Shown: positions 20,417 through 29,604 of the stretch, piece after piece | Layout of the letters: the number at the start of each line of letters is the position of its first letter | Numbering within the stretch: the first letter of the stretch is position 1 | Assembly (NCBI GenBank): GCA_949825045.1 | Contig: OX463807.1 | Coordinates: forward strand, 37,468,749 to 37,532,748 | Length of the DNA stretch: 64,000 nucleotides | Reading direction: 5' to 3' | From: Argyresthia goedartella | Taxonomy: Eukaryota > Arthropoda > Insecta > Lepidoptera > Argyresthiidae | The notes under the pieces: generated by a model | The model's database searches: none | Told to the model about the DNA's origin: nothing | The model's input: only the letters and a program-made list of their open reading frames with translations | Made by a program: the position numbers and the translations under genes

Positions 20417-23404
20417 ACAGTTCTTACTTTATGCATACTACCAAAATGTAAGAGGTCTTAGAACTAAATTATGTACATGGCGAAATAACTTATTACTAAT
20501 ACCAGATAACATACACCTAATTGGTATAACGGAAACCAACTTAATTGAATCGATAACTGACGCTGAAGTATGTACTGGAGACTGGTCAATCATGAGAAGA
20601 GATCGCGAAGGTGGTCAGGCAAGGACACCGGGTGGTGGAGTGATGCTGCTGTCGCGGGCGTCCGTGCAGCTCGAGCGCCAGCCTCATCTGGAGACCAGCG
20701 ACGGCGAGGACCTGTGGGCTCGGTTTGCAGTGAACCAACACTACGTATACGTATGTGTTGTGTATATCACGCCGGACTCAAGTGACGCAATGTATACTAA
20801 GTGGTTCGACAGTGTAGAAAATGTGTGTGCAATAATACCAAGTCAAAGAATCTTAATTCTCGGTGACTTGAACCTGTATAGTGCAAGTCTTAATACAATT
20901 AATTATTTTAATTGTTTTCAATCTATATGTAACTTACATCAGTATAATAGCGTGCCTAATATGAATGGGAGAATGTTAGATGTGGTGATGACGAGCCCGG
21001 AGTTGGACGTTGCGGTGTCGGTGCGGCGGTCGGAGCCAGGTGAGGAGCTCAGTAGGATCGATGCTCAGCATCACCCGCCACTTGACGTGTGCGTCGAGTA
21101 CGACTTTACCTATACACCTACACATACCATCGATCCTTCCAATGTAGATATTTCTAGGGATTGGAACTTCAGCAAGGCTGACTATTTAAAGCTATACATT
21201 ATTTTAAAGGATACAAACTGGAATGAACTATATCAGTGCACATCGACTGAAAGTGCAATAAATTACTTCTACAAAGCTATATATACTGTATTCGACCTCT
21301 GCATACCAAAGAAATTACGGAAGCGATCGTGTAGTAGAATTTATCCAGTCTATTACACGAGAGCAATTATCCGTGACATTGAGATTAAGGCTCGTTTTCA
21401 TCGGGAGTGGAAACGGACCGGGATTGAGGATGCTCGCGGTGAATTTAAGCGTTTGCGAACCAAAATAAAAATGGACACACAATAAGCATATCGTTCATAT
21501 GTAAGAGATATATCTGTAAAGTTGCACAAAGAACCCGCAAAATTCTGGGAATACGTTAACACGCTACGCAGCCGAGGAGGAGTCGAGGGGAGGGTTACAA
21601 AGGGTGATCAGGAATATCAAGGGGCCGCGGCGGCTACCACCTTCGCGAATCACTTCCACTCAGTATTCCTACCACAACAACCGTCACTCGATCCGGCTCC
21701 TGCTAGTGCAACCGACTCGGGGTCTCGTAGGATTGATATTGGTTACATAAGTTCGGATGTTATTTGTTGTGCAATAAAGAATCTAAAACCGAAAACGTCA
21801 CCAGGCCCGGACGCTCTTCCGGCTTATGTAATCAAAGGTTGTATGGATGAATTACTCGGCCCAATAAAGTTTATTTTTAACCTCATCTTGGAAAGTGGGG
21901 ATTACCCTCAGGATTGGAAAATATCCCGGGAGTCTCCTATTCCCAAGAAAGGATCTAAAACAATGATCGAAAACTACCGCCCAGTGGCAATACTCTGTGC
22001 AATGGCGAAAGTGTTCGAGATGGTTCTTCAGGCGGCTTTACTACCTCAATGCCTGCCCTACATTACTAGTGCACAGCATGCATTTTTGCCGAAACGATCA
22101 GTGACCACGAACCTCGTAACATTAGTCGACATCCTTACTCGGGAACTAGATGCGGGAAACCAAGTCGACGTCATTTATCTGGACTTCCAGAAAGCATTCG
22201 ACAGGGTTGATAATGATATCCTGCTACTAAAATTGGGTAAGATAGGACTGGTACCAAAGCTTCTCAAGCTGTTTTCTAACTATCTAATGGATAGAAGACA
22301 GTTTGTGAGGTACGGCCAATTTCTATCCAACCCATACGGCACCCAGTCGGGTATTAGTCAAGGATCAAACCTTGGCCCCCTTCTTTTTGTGCTATTGATA
22401 AACGATCTCCCGGATGTGGTCAGCGACTGCGACATGCTGCTGTTCGCTGATGATGTAAAACTGGTGAGGGTCGTCAGAAACATGGGGGACGGTGCAATTT
22501 TACAGAAAAATCTAGATTTAGTATATAACTGGAGTCTCGACAGTCGGCTTTATTTTAATCCAAGCAAATGTGAGATGCTCAGCTTTACTCGATCGAAAGA
22601 TCCGGTGCTGTGCGACTACTCGCTGGGCGGGTGCAGCGTGGCGCGCGTGCACGAGGTGCGCGACCTCGGCGTGCTATTCGACGCGCAGCTCACGTTCCGG
22701 CCGCACGTGCAGCAGCTCACCGCTAAGGCGTACCAGAGGCTAGGGTTCGTACTGCGTAACGCGGCGCCACTCACACTCGCGGCTACACGCGCTCTGTACG
22801 AGGCCTTGGTGAGGAGCATAGTGGAAACGAATGCAGCGGTCTGGTCTCCGCATGAGCGTAAATATATTCTCATGCTGGAGCAAGTACAGAAACGATTTCT
22901 ACGCAGTCTCTATAAAAAGGGTCATGGATATTACCCATATATGTACCCAACACGATTTCTGCAAGGTCATCTGGGGTATGAGTCATTAGAACTGAGAAGG
23001 TCAATATCTCTTTTTAATTTTGTAATGAACATCCTTAGAAATAAACTCGACTGTACAGAGCTTCTCCAAAGGTGTTTGCGAATGTTCGTGCCCGACGCAT
23101 ACATGAGGCTGCGGGGTAGTCGCGCTCGCGCACTGCTGGCAACTCGCGCGTCGCGCACTAACCTTTACCTGTACTCGCCCGTCGCGCAGGCGCAGGCGCT
23201 GATCAACTCCGTGCTCGCCGCCTCACCACAGTGTGATATATTCACGAGTGGAATGGCGTGCTTGGTGAGGGAATGTAAGAGAATGACAGAAAGACGAATG
23301 CAAGATCTAGATAAGTAAAATATTTTACCGCCTTTGTAACGTATTGGTTAATTTAGCTGTAAGGTTACAATTGAAAATAAATAAATGAATTGAATTGAAT
23401 TGAA
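19470..23404 (+). mobile_element. Nearly full-length LINE nested in copia
   Basis: The element lies between an imperfect 9-bp target duplication (AAGTTGTCT / AAGTTTTCT). It has ORF1, then ORF2 with endonuclease and RT, and ends in AAATAAATAAATG followed by three ATTGA units. About 3.9 kb is close to full length for the Jockey/CR1 assemblage. It carries one frameshift in ORF1 and one nonsense change in ORF2, so it is young but dead as it stands. Confidence 0.9.
20394..23318 (+). pseudogene. LINE ORF2: endonuclease and reverse transcriptase, one stop
   Basis: The endonuclease signature runs YYQNVRGLRTK, ITETNL, RRDREG, GGGVMLL, VVYITP, ILGDLN, and DAQHHPPLD at the catalytic histidine. A TAA at 21483-21485 breaks the frame once and the same frame continues. 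RT motifs are KTSPGPDALPA, YRPVAILCAMAKVFE, VIYLDFQKAFDRV, SGISQGSNLGPLLF and LLFADDVKL. The thumb has VRDLGVLFDAQLTF, and a C-terminal region follows to the stop at 23318. ATG 20394 is chosen because it lies just before the endonuclease fold and overlaps the ORF1 end. Confidence 0.9.
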
Positions 23405-23413
23405 AAGTTTTCT

Positions 23414-24005
23414 TAGTCAGTATAATACCCGCTACACAGCGGAACATTTTGCTGCGGCCAAACGTGTGTTGCGTTATTTGAAAAGCACAATGAATTTGGG
23501 TCTAGTATACAGGAAAAATGTTGAGCATGATAAGTTTCGTGTTTATGGTTTTACCGATGCTGATTGGGCTAACGGCGCCGATCGTAAATCATACACGGGA
23601 TATATCTATAAACTAGGTAGAAATGTAATTTCCTGGGGTTGTTACAAACAATCTTGTATCGCACTTTCGTCTACCGAGGCGGAGTACATAGCTTTGTCTG
23701 AAGCGGCCAAAGAGGCGGTATACGTCCGTGCGGTTCTTACTGAATTAACAGGTCAGAGCAACACTGTAACCCTGTATAGTGATAATCAGTCTGCGGCGAA
23801 GCTTGCCACTAATCCGGTTTTTCATTAACGGTCTAAGCACGTTAACATTAGGTATCACTATATTCGTGAGGCTGTTGACAATGAAGTCATTAAGTTGTCA
23901 TATATGCCTACAGAGCAGATGACTGCTGATATGCTCACGAAGGCACTGCCTACTTGTAAGCACCAGCCGTTTGTTCAAGATATGCTGGAAGTCGTCCAAG
24001 ATTAA
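23414..24005 (+). pseudogene. copia RNase H
   Basis: The segment resumes the copia frame after the LINE: RYTAEHFAAAKRVLRYLK, GFTDADWANG (first acidic residue of RNase H), ALSSTEAEYIALS and LYSDNQSAAKL. A stop at 23826-23828 follows NPVFH. The same frame then continues through HVNIRYHYIRE to the true end near 24005 (VVQD stop). Confidence 0.9.
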
Positions 24006-24016
24006 GAGGGCGGGCG

Positions 24017-24182
24017 TGTTGGAGGTTTCATTGTAGCCTCCTTGCTTTAATCCTGGCCAACTTCGTAGTGTTTTGACTTAACTGTCATTGTCACTCTGGT
24101 TTATGTCGTATTCTTCATCCTATGTGCTGAATAAAATCTGGGTTATATTTTTACAAATACAGTTTAATTATCAAATACATTA
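24017..24182 (+). repeat. 3' LTR of copia element
   Basis: Begins TGTTGGAGG, ends TACATTA, and matches the 5' LTR except for about three changes. It is followed by the AGTTC target duplication. Confidence 0.9.
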
Positions 24183-24299
24183 AGTTCTAATTAGAATATT
24201 ACTCTAATTGGAATTCTGTACCCTTTTTCCTTTCCACAACGCCTTTATTTCGGTTTAATAACAGCTAATATGTGTTACTTAATATGAAGCTCCCTGTTG

Positions 24300-24705
24300 T
24301 ACTTATTTCTGTATCATTTTTAGGGTTCCGTACCCGAAGGGTTCCAAACGGGACCCTATTACTAAGACTCCGCTGTCCGTCCGTCCGTCTGTCACCAGGC
24401 TGTATCTCACGAACCGTGATAGTTAGACAGTTGAAATTTTCACAGATGATGTATTTATGTTGCCGCTATAACAACAAATACCTCCCATACAACAATTCTT
24501 TCAATACCACATACAAACTTATGGATGCACCTGGTTACGTACATGGAGTGTGAAAGTAACCGCACCAATAACTGTGTAAACAATATTTTGCTGTGTAAAA
24601 TCCAAACTATTCACTCCACACCATCGCTTCCATTGAACGGTGGTACGGAACCCTTCGTGCGCGATTTAGACTCGCACTTGACCGGTTTTTTAAATAAAGC
24701 AAGAT
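24300..24705 (+). repeat. GGGTTCCGTACC dispersed repeat, copy 1
   Basis: The ends AGGGTTCCGTACCCGAAGGGT and, inverted, GGTACGGAACCCTTCGTGCG make partial inverted termini. A CGTCCGTCCGTC microsatellite and CAGGCTGTATCTCACGAACCGTGAT lie near the left end. The interior (ACCTGGTTACGTACATGGAGTG, GTAAACAATATTTTGCTGTGTAA) is shared with 63105-63530 and 63650-64000 on the other strand. It is a very common lepidopteran repeat family as I know it, of debated class. Confidence 0.8.
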
Positions 24706-25581
24706 TTGGCGGTATAGTTTAGTTTTATTTATGCGGTATAATGTATAGAACTAAAATAATCTCAATCACAGATAGTCTTTGTACATTTATTTATCAATAG
24801 AAAACTTTTTCGATAGGAACAAAAATAGGGCCCCTTATAAGTCAGTTTTATTGAGAAATGAGTGACCACAGAGTATAAATCCATTCATTCATTAGATAGC
24901 CTGTTCTTTCTTGTGCAATTTGAATAGGTTAGAAAGAAATCGTACCAACATGAATGGTGCAACGGAAGTAAATTAAAACCCTATACAGCAGTACCGGAGA
25001 CGGGTGCTCCACACACAGGCGCTAGAGTGACAGGTACCGGAGACGGAATCCCACACACTAGTGGTTATATAGCTGCTCTCGCTGCGCGGCAATAAAGTGC
25101 AGTCAGGCTCGCACCTGCGCTAGTCCAATAACCAACATCGCTATTTCGAGGTGTGAGTTTATACTCACATGCGCGTACAGAGTGGGCGGCACTTCAAACA
25201 AGCTAGCTGCGTGTGTACTGTGTGGCTGGCTGTGCTTTCGCCTATGTCCGTCATCAATTCAACATCTGTTTCTCTCATTTCTGCCCACCAACTAATAAGT
25301 ACCACAAAGATGATTACGATGTGATGGCCAGTTTGCGGATGAATCAAGAATTTCAATCTAGAATGCCTAACTACGTATCTACCAGTGCGCTAGTCCAAGC
25401 CATGTTAAATGCCTAGTGAATCTCGTGCAAGCTTGATTGCGCCGTATTTCTAGGCCCGAGAGATTATTTTACTCTGACATCTCAATGTTGACTGCGCGTC
25501 AAGCGAGCGGCAAACGTGCCTGGTGTGGGTCGGCCGGCCGAACGTACGCCGCTGCCGGGGAAACCCCGCCCGTGACACAGG
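24706..25581. other. Non-coding gap with repeat fragments
   Basis: GTACCGGAGACGG occurs at 24992 and 25032 and is shared with 16316. TGCGCTAGTCCAA occurs at 25117 and 25387. No gene is recognised; the ORFs at 25213-25416 and 25437-25715 show no motif. Confidence 0.35.
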
Positions 25582-25667
25582 CCCGAATGCACAGCGGACA
25601 ATCAAAATTGAGCGCGCAATCAGTCATGCGCGCGCTTTCATTTTTTATTGTCCTCTGTGGATTCGGG
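25582..25667. repeat. Hairpin element with CCCGAAT...ATTCGGG ends
   Basis: The left arm CCCGAATGCACAGCGGACAAT (first 20 bases at 25582) pairs with ATTGTCCTCTGTGGATTCGGG at 25647-25667 with two mismatches. Inside, AGCGCGCA pairs with TGCGCGCGCT. The total is about 86 bp, consistent with a tiny MITE or structured RNA. Confidence 0.55.
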
Positions 25668-25715
25668 TCACACTCACACCAACGCAGCCCCTATAAACTC
25701 GGTATGACCATATGA

Positions 25716-26640
25716 AAGTGCCTAAGGGGGGTAGATTTCGGAACAGTTATCAATCGGAAACTTTTGTCAAAAAGTCTGGTTTATGATACTGTTCTTACTC
25801 CAAATATGTCAGATTTAGCTTAATTTACCTCCTTCGTGAAAGAGGGCCATAGTATGGTAATCAGGTTAGATCTTCGTATTCCTAAGCTTTGCAAAACTCG
25901 TTGGTTAACTGTAAAGCCAACCTGAGGATGAAGATGTTCTCACATGCGCCGTGCCCCATTGAGGTTCTCCCCTCCCTTTCGATAGCACGCCACCATATCC
26001 AACCCCTCCTGGGGGGTGCATCGTACAGCCATTTTCACTACACAAACAGCTAGTATGAAGATTCTAAATAAACTACATACCGTAAAATGCTGCAAGTTTG
26101 CCGGCACGCTACAACTTTGCCTAAAGTCAAATTAAGTTACATTATTCCAAAGATATTTGTATTTTCTTGTCTCTGGCACTACTCGGAGATAAACAATAAA
26201 GAATATAGCAACACCGACGAGATTTTTTTCTCTATGGATTAAAAAAGAAAGTGTCAGTCATGGTTTCAGTTCGACGAATAGTGCACGTGTTTTTCCAGGT
26301 AGATTTCAAAATGTATCTGTAAGTATTCTATGTTTTTTTTTTATAGCTTAGAAAGTGGTAAAGCAAAGAATATATGCCCTTTTCTCCTATGTCACTTATT
26401 AACACAGTACTAGAGGATTTCCTGAGACTCAAATCTACATAGGCAATGTTGTATAAGGTTGGAAATTAAAACACAAAAATATTGCTTGGGGTCAGGGCTG
26501 CCACTTCTTAAATTTATAACAGACTCGAAAGCAACCGTAATTATTTAAATATGTTTTGTAACAAAAATTACTGGAATCTTTTATAAAGGCACATTAAGAC
26601 AAATGTTTAACCAACGTACCTATTAAGTATTGATTTATTT
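25716..26640. other. Non-coding gap
   Basis: No gene, RNA or repeat is recognised. Confidence 0.3.
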
Positions 26641-26668
26641 ATTTTGAATTTTTGGCAGGTTTCAACTA

Positions 26669-26779
26669 TGGCTAATAGCAACAATGGCGAAAAAAGTACC
26701 AGAAGGAAACCAGGAGCTAGACATAACGCAGATTATTCGCCAGAAAACCTACAAGTGGCAGTTGGTTTAATAGTCTAAA
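26669..26779 (+). CDS. Exon-like short ORF, possible psq-type helix start
   Basis: TTTTTGGCAG (26649-26658) looks like a splice acceptor, followed by an ATG with a 36-codon ORF. It is basic at first (STRRKPGARHN) and then reads YSPENLQVAVGLI. This pattern recalls the beginning of Pipsqueak-type helix-turn-helix domains found in pogo-like transposases and insect BTB proteins. The match is short, the stop comes early and no partner exon was identified. Confidence 0.25.
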
Positions 26780-26799
26780 ACAAATTCATCATACGACGC

Positions 26800-27851
26800 A
26801 GAAAAACAATCAATATACTATAAGTTATAGCGAGATGAGGAGAGGCTACTATTTTAAAACATATATGTTGATTTTTCTAAATGTTGATTTTTCTAAATGA
26901 ATATATAGAAGTAATAGAACATTTTCAAGACTTTAATTTTCTTACAACACTGATCATTCCACACTTTTGTAAGGAGATCTGAGAGAAGCTGACACAACTT
27001 TGCCTACTTTACCAAAAAAAAAAATGGCAAATAGATTCATAGTTATCCAATATAAGAATCACCATATTAAGGTCTTGCATGCATAGAAGAACATTTTTCT
27101 TGAAGCTGCCTCCTACAGATGTGTGTCTAGGCAATGTTGCAGTTTTTGCTTTAACTTTGCCTGCCTTTTGTAAAGCAGATTTAAGGTAGTAGCTGTGAGT
27201 TTTTTGGCAATAAACCACTTTACATGTACTGCGTAAGGTTTAATTTTGGACTTACAATAAAACGAGTTACGATTTCCTGCATACCTAAAGAACTATACAA
27301 AAAAAACTTAATAACACAGGCAATGTTTTACGGTAATCAAAAAATTCGAAAATGCAGAATTTCATAGAAAAACCGCCCCTTTCACAAAGTCGTACACCTG
27401 TGTAGGTACTTAGTTACTGACTCCTTTGGCGGCTTTCCTTTGATAATGAGCGGCGGTTGACGGTGACTAGGTGGGAATACCTAATTTCAAATAAAATGAA
27501 ACAATCACTCGATTACCTACTAAACCAATGAGTTTATTTGAAATTTACAGAGAGGAAAGGTAGGTACCAGCAGCCAAAATCTAGCCTATTTAATTTGAAA
27601 AATAATCCCGTGGCCGGCGATAACCGGCGATCGCTAGCCTTAGTTTATAGTTATATTCAATGAGATTTGGTGATCACTAGATACTAGATTACTAGTAGAT
27701 AATTAACCATCAACAGTTTGTTGGCGGATTTCAATCTTTGACGTCAGGTTTCCGAAAGGAAAATCAGCTGTGACAACTTGTTAATCTCTTGTTACACTCA
27801 TTTCTGCCAATACGTGCCGCTTCTTAGACGCCTGTTACATTTGACCAGTCT
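26800..27851. other. Non-coding gap
   Basis: A minus ORF at 27009-27218 ends in VILILDNYES, faintly like the LLDN-ES block of pogo/Tigger transposases, but nothing around it supports that. The direct repeat ATGTTGATTTTTCTAA occurs twice near 26866. Confidence 0.25.
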
Positions 27852-27879
27852 TCAGAAGCTGGGGGTCAGTTCAGTCGTC

Positions 27880-28350
27880 TCGAATCTCATCGCGGAGTAG
27901 CAGGATGCGCAGATATCGCCAAAATGCCAAATCACGAGCTGCAGTGCAAATTTTCGTGTAGTTGGTACGTGAAGTCTTGGTTTTGAGTGATAGACAAGAC
28001 ACCCACTTTTGGTTCTCGTTGCTAAGGGATGACATGATACTGCAGGCAAGACAAGCACTTGCGTTCTAGGACTTCTAGGTAGGTATACGTCGAATGCGGG
28101 CGCGCACAGTGAGGTCACTGACCACGCCGCCGCCGAACCGGCGCGGCGACGGCGTGCGACGACGGCCAAGACTGAGTGCTGAGAAGTGAGTGTGTGGCTG
28201 TGTGCGTGACTCGAGTCGGGTATCCTAGCCAGCCGCCGCCGCCGCCGCCGTCGCGCGCCGTGTCGATGTAGCGGCACGTACTGCGTGAGTGAGTGAGTGC
28301 TGTGTGTGCTTGCGCGTGCGAGAATAAGATAGTGCCTATTGGGTGACTGA
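27880..28350 (+). promoter_or_regulatory. CpG-rich region, possible promoter and first exon
   Basis: G+C content and CpG frequency rise sharply against flanking A+T-rich DNA. A (GCC)n run lies at 28232-28250 and GTGAGTGAGTGAGTG at 28285-28299. Such islands with GTGAG/GAGTG runs often mark insect transcription starts and 5' UTRs. The 189-codon minus ORF across it (27852-28421) looks like a by-product of composition. If real, it could drive the plus-strand exon at 38354. There is no direct evidence of transcription. Confidence 0.35.
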
Positions 28351-28439
28351 AGAGTGAAAGAGATACTCAATGTCTTGTATTCGTTTACAGTGTAAACGTG
28401 TAATATTAAGTTGTCAGGCATTTGACAACATTTGTATAA

Positions 28440-29188
28440 ATATCGGGTACAGAATTAATTAAAATGACATCGTGTCATAAATATATTTAAAAAAATATAT
28501 AACGATGTTTTCACATCGTTTGAAATGCACCTGAAATAACCCTAACTTTTTGATCGATATTTCAAATTCACCTTATATACAACTGCCGCTCTAATGGTAG
28601 ACATTAACAAATTAATGCAAACTAATGTTTTTTTTTGTGGCCGTTATTTAATTGAAAGCTCTGAGAAGCTCAGCCTTTAATAAACATTTTACGGTAGTAT
28701 CGGTGAACCTTTAGAACTTAATTAATATTTTTTGGGTAAACAATGATTTTTGTATATTAATTTACTTTAATGGGATAAAATTTTGTAACATATTTGGATA
28801 TTTTTTAAAAATAAAATGCGAGTATATATTTGGTGCATGCGTGGCCTTTTTGGGTAGCTTAGCGATTATTCTGAAGATACTTGCCGTGTTTAGGTTAGCA
28901 GACTTTACGTTTATTGGTGATAATTTTATATTAAAATGTGGATTAAATTTTGGTAAGTACTTACGTTTTTTTGGACGTTATATTTCATTATATCTGGTGA
29001 CTGCTTAAACCTAAGCCATAACTAAAATCCACAATATAAAGCACTTGGCATTTATCACAACTTTTAACATCTAAATACGTATTTTACAAGAGGTCTACTA
29101 AACCAGACCGTACGATCGACAAATGATTAAGTATAAATATTGCTTACAAAATTATAATTGCTGACACATTGCATTTCAAATTTTCGTT
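28440..29188. other. A+T-rich gap
   Basis: No gene is seen. GATGTTTTCACATC at 28503-28518 is a small hairpin. The right end would contain the 3' flank of the transposase gene that ends at 29189. Confidence 0.35.
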
Positions 29189-29350
29189 TTATTGAAAACT
29201 TTTCACACAATAATTATGATATAATGAAGCCGAAGTATGTGCACAAATGCCATATGTATGGTCGAGTGGATAAATTCCACTAATTTCCTCGAAATCTGAG
29301 TCACTGTCACTATCGGTCACAGAGCCACTGTCTAAATTGACTATAAAGGG
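29189..29350 (-). pseudogene. C-terminal end of the split DDE transposase
   Basis: On the minus strand this continues, in frame, the ORF that stops being homologous at 35625. DKPF is joined to IVNLDSGSVTDSDSDSD, an acidic serine/aspartate-rich tail, and the stop TAA is at 29189-29191. The AAGGG at 29346-29350 is the left target duplication of the BEL element; its twin is 35620-35624. The split is therefore due only to that insertion. Confidence 0.8.
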
Positions 29351-29575
29351 TGTGCACGACGCACCTATTTGGAAACCTTTTCTTCTTTTTTATACCATTT
29401 TTTGTATTAATTTTGTATTTTGTTTTAGAATCTGTCAGTAGTTTTTCTGTCATGTCGTAGTCTGATTCTCGTTATGTTCTGTTCGTTTCTGTTTTCCTGA
29501 GAGTAAAGTCTTCTGTACCATGTTATGAACCAGTGCCTATTATTTATATAGCCCAGCTTTATTCAACCAGCTACA
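29351..29575 (+). repeat. 5' LTR of BEL/Pao element
   Basis: 225 bp, nearly identical to 35396-35619. Differences seen: ACCATTTTTTG against ACCTTTTTTG, and CTGAGAG against CTTAAAG. Confidence 0.95.
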
Positions 29576-29604
29576 TTTGGTCCTTCGAGCCGGATTATAA
29601 TAGT

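Larger units (their letters stand above)
16407..24187 (+). mobile_element. Ty1/copia LTR retrotransposon with nested LINE
   Basis: Direct LTRs at 16412-16579 and 24017-24182 are bounded by the 5-bp target duplication AGTTC (16407-16411 and 24183-24187). GGTTATGGTTCCGCAG follows the 5' LTR; its first eight bases match the Drosophila copia primer-binding site as I recall it. A purine run (AAGAGGGCGGGCG) precedes the 3' LTR. Gag, protease, integrase, RT and RNase H pieces lie in copia order. A LINE of 3.9 kb splits RT from RNase H. Internal deletions make the element non-autonomous. Confidence 0.93.

Noticed and set aside
24525..24722. Similar small ORFs in the three GGGTTCCGTACC repeat copies
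   Set aside because: The frames recur because the repeats are homologous, but substitutions and stops show no protein constraint.
27009..27218. Minus ORF with ILDNYES, resembling a pogo DDE box
   Set aside because: Only one weak motif and no flanking transposase sequence or terminal repeats.
27852..28421. 189-codon minus-strand ORF
   Set aside because: Its composition (arginine and serine/histidine runs) follows from CpG-rich and GTGAG-repeat DNA; there are no domains or splice context.
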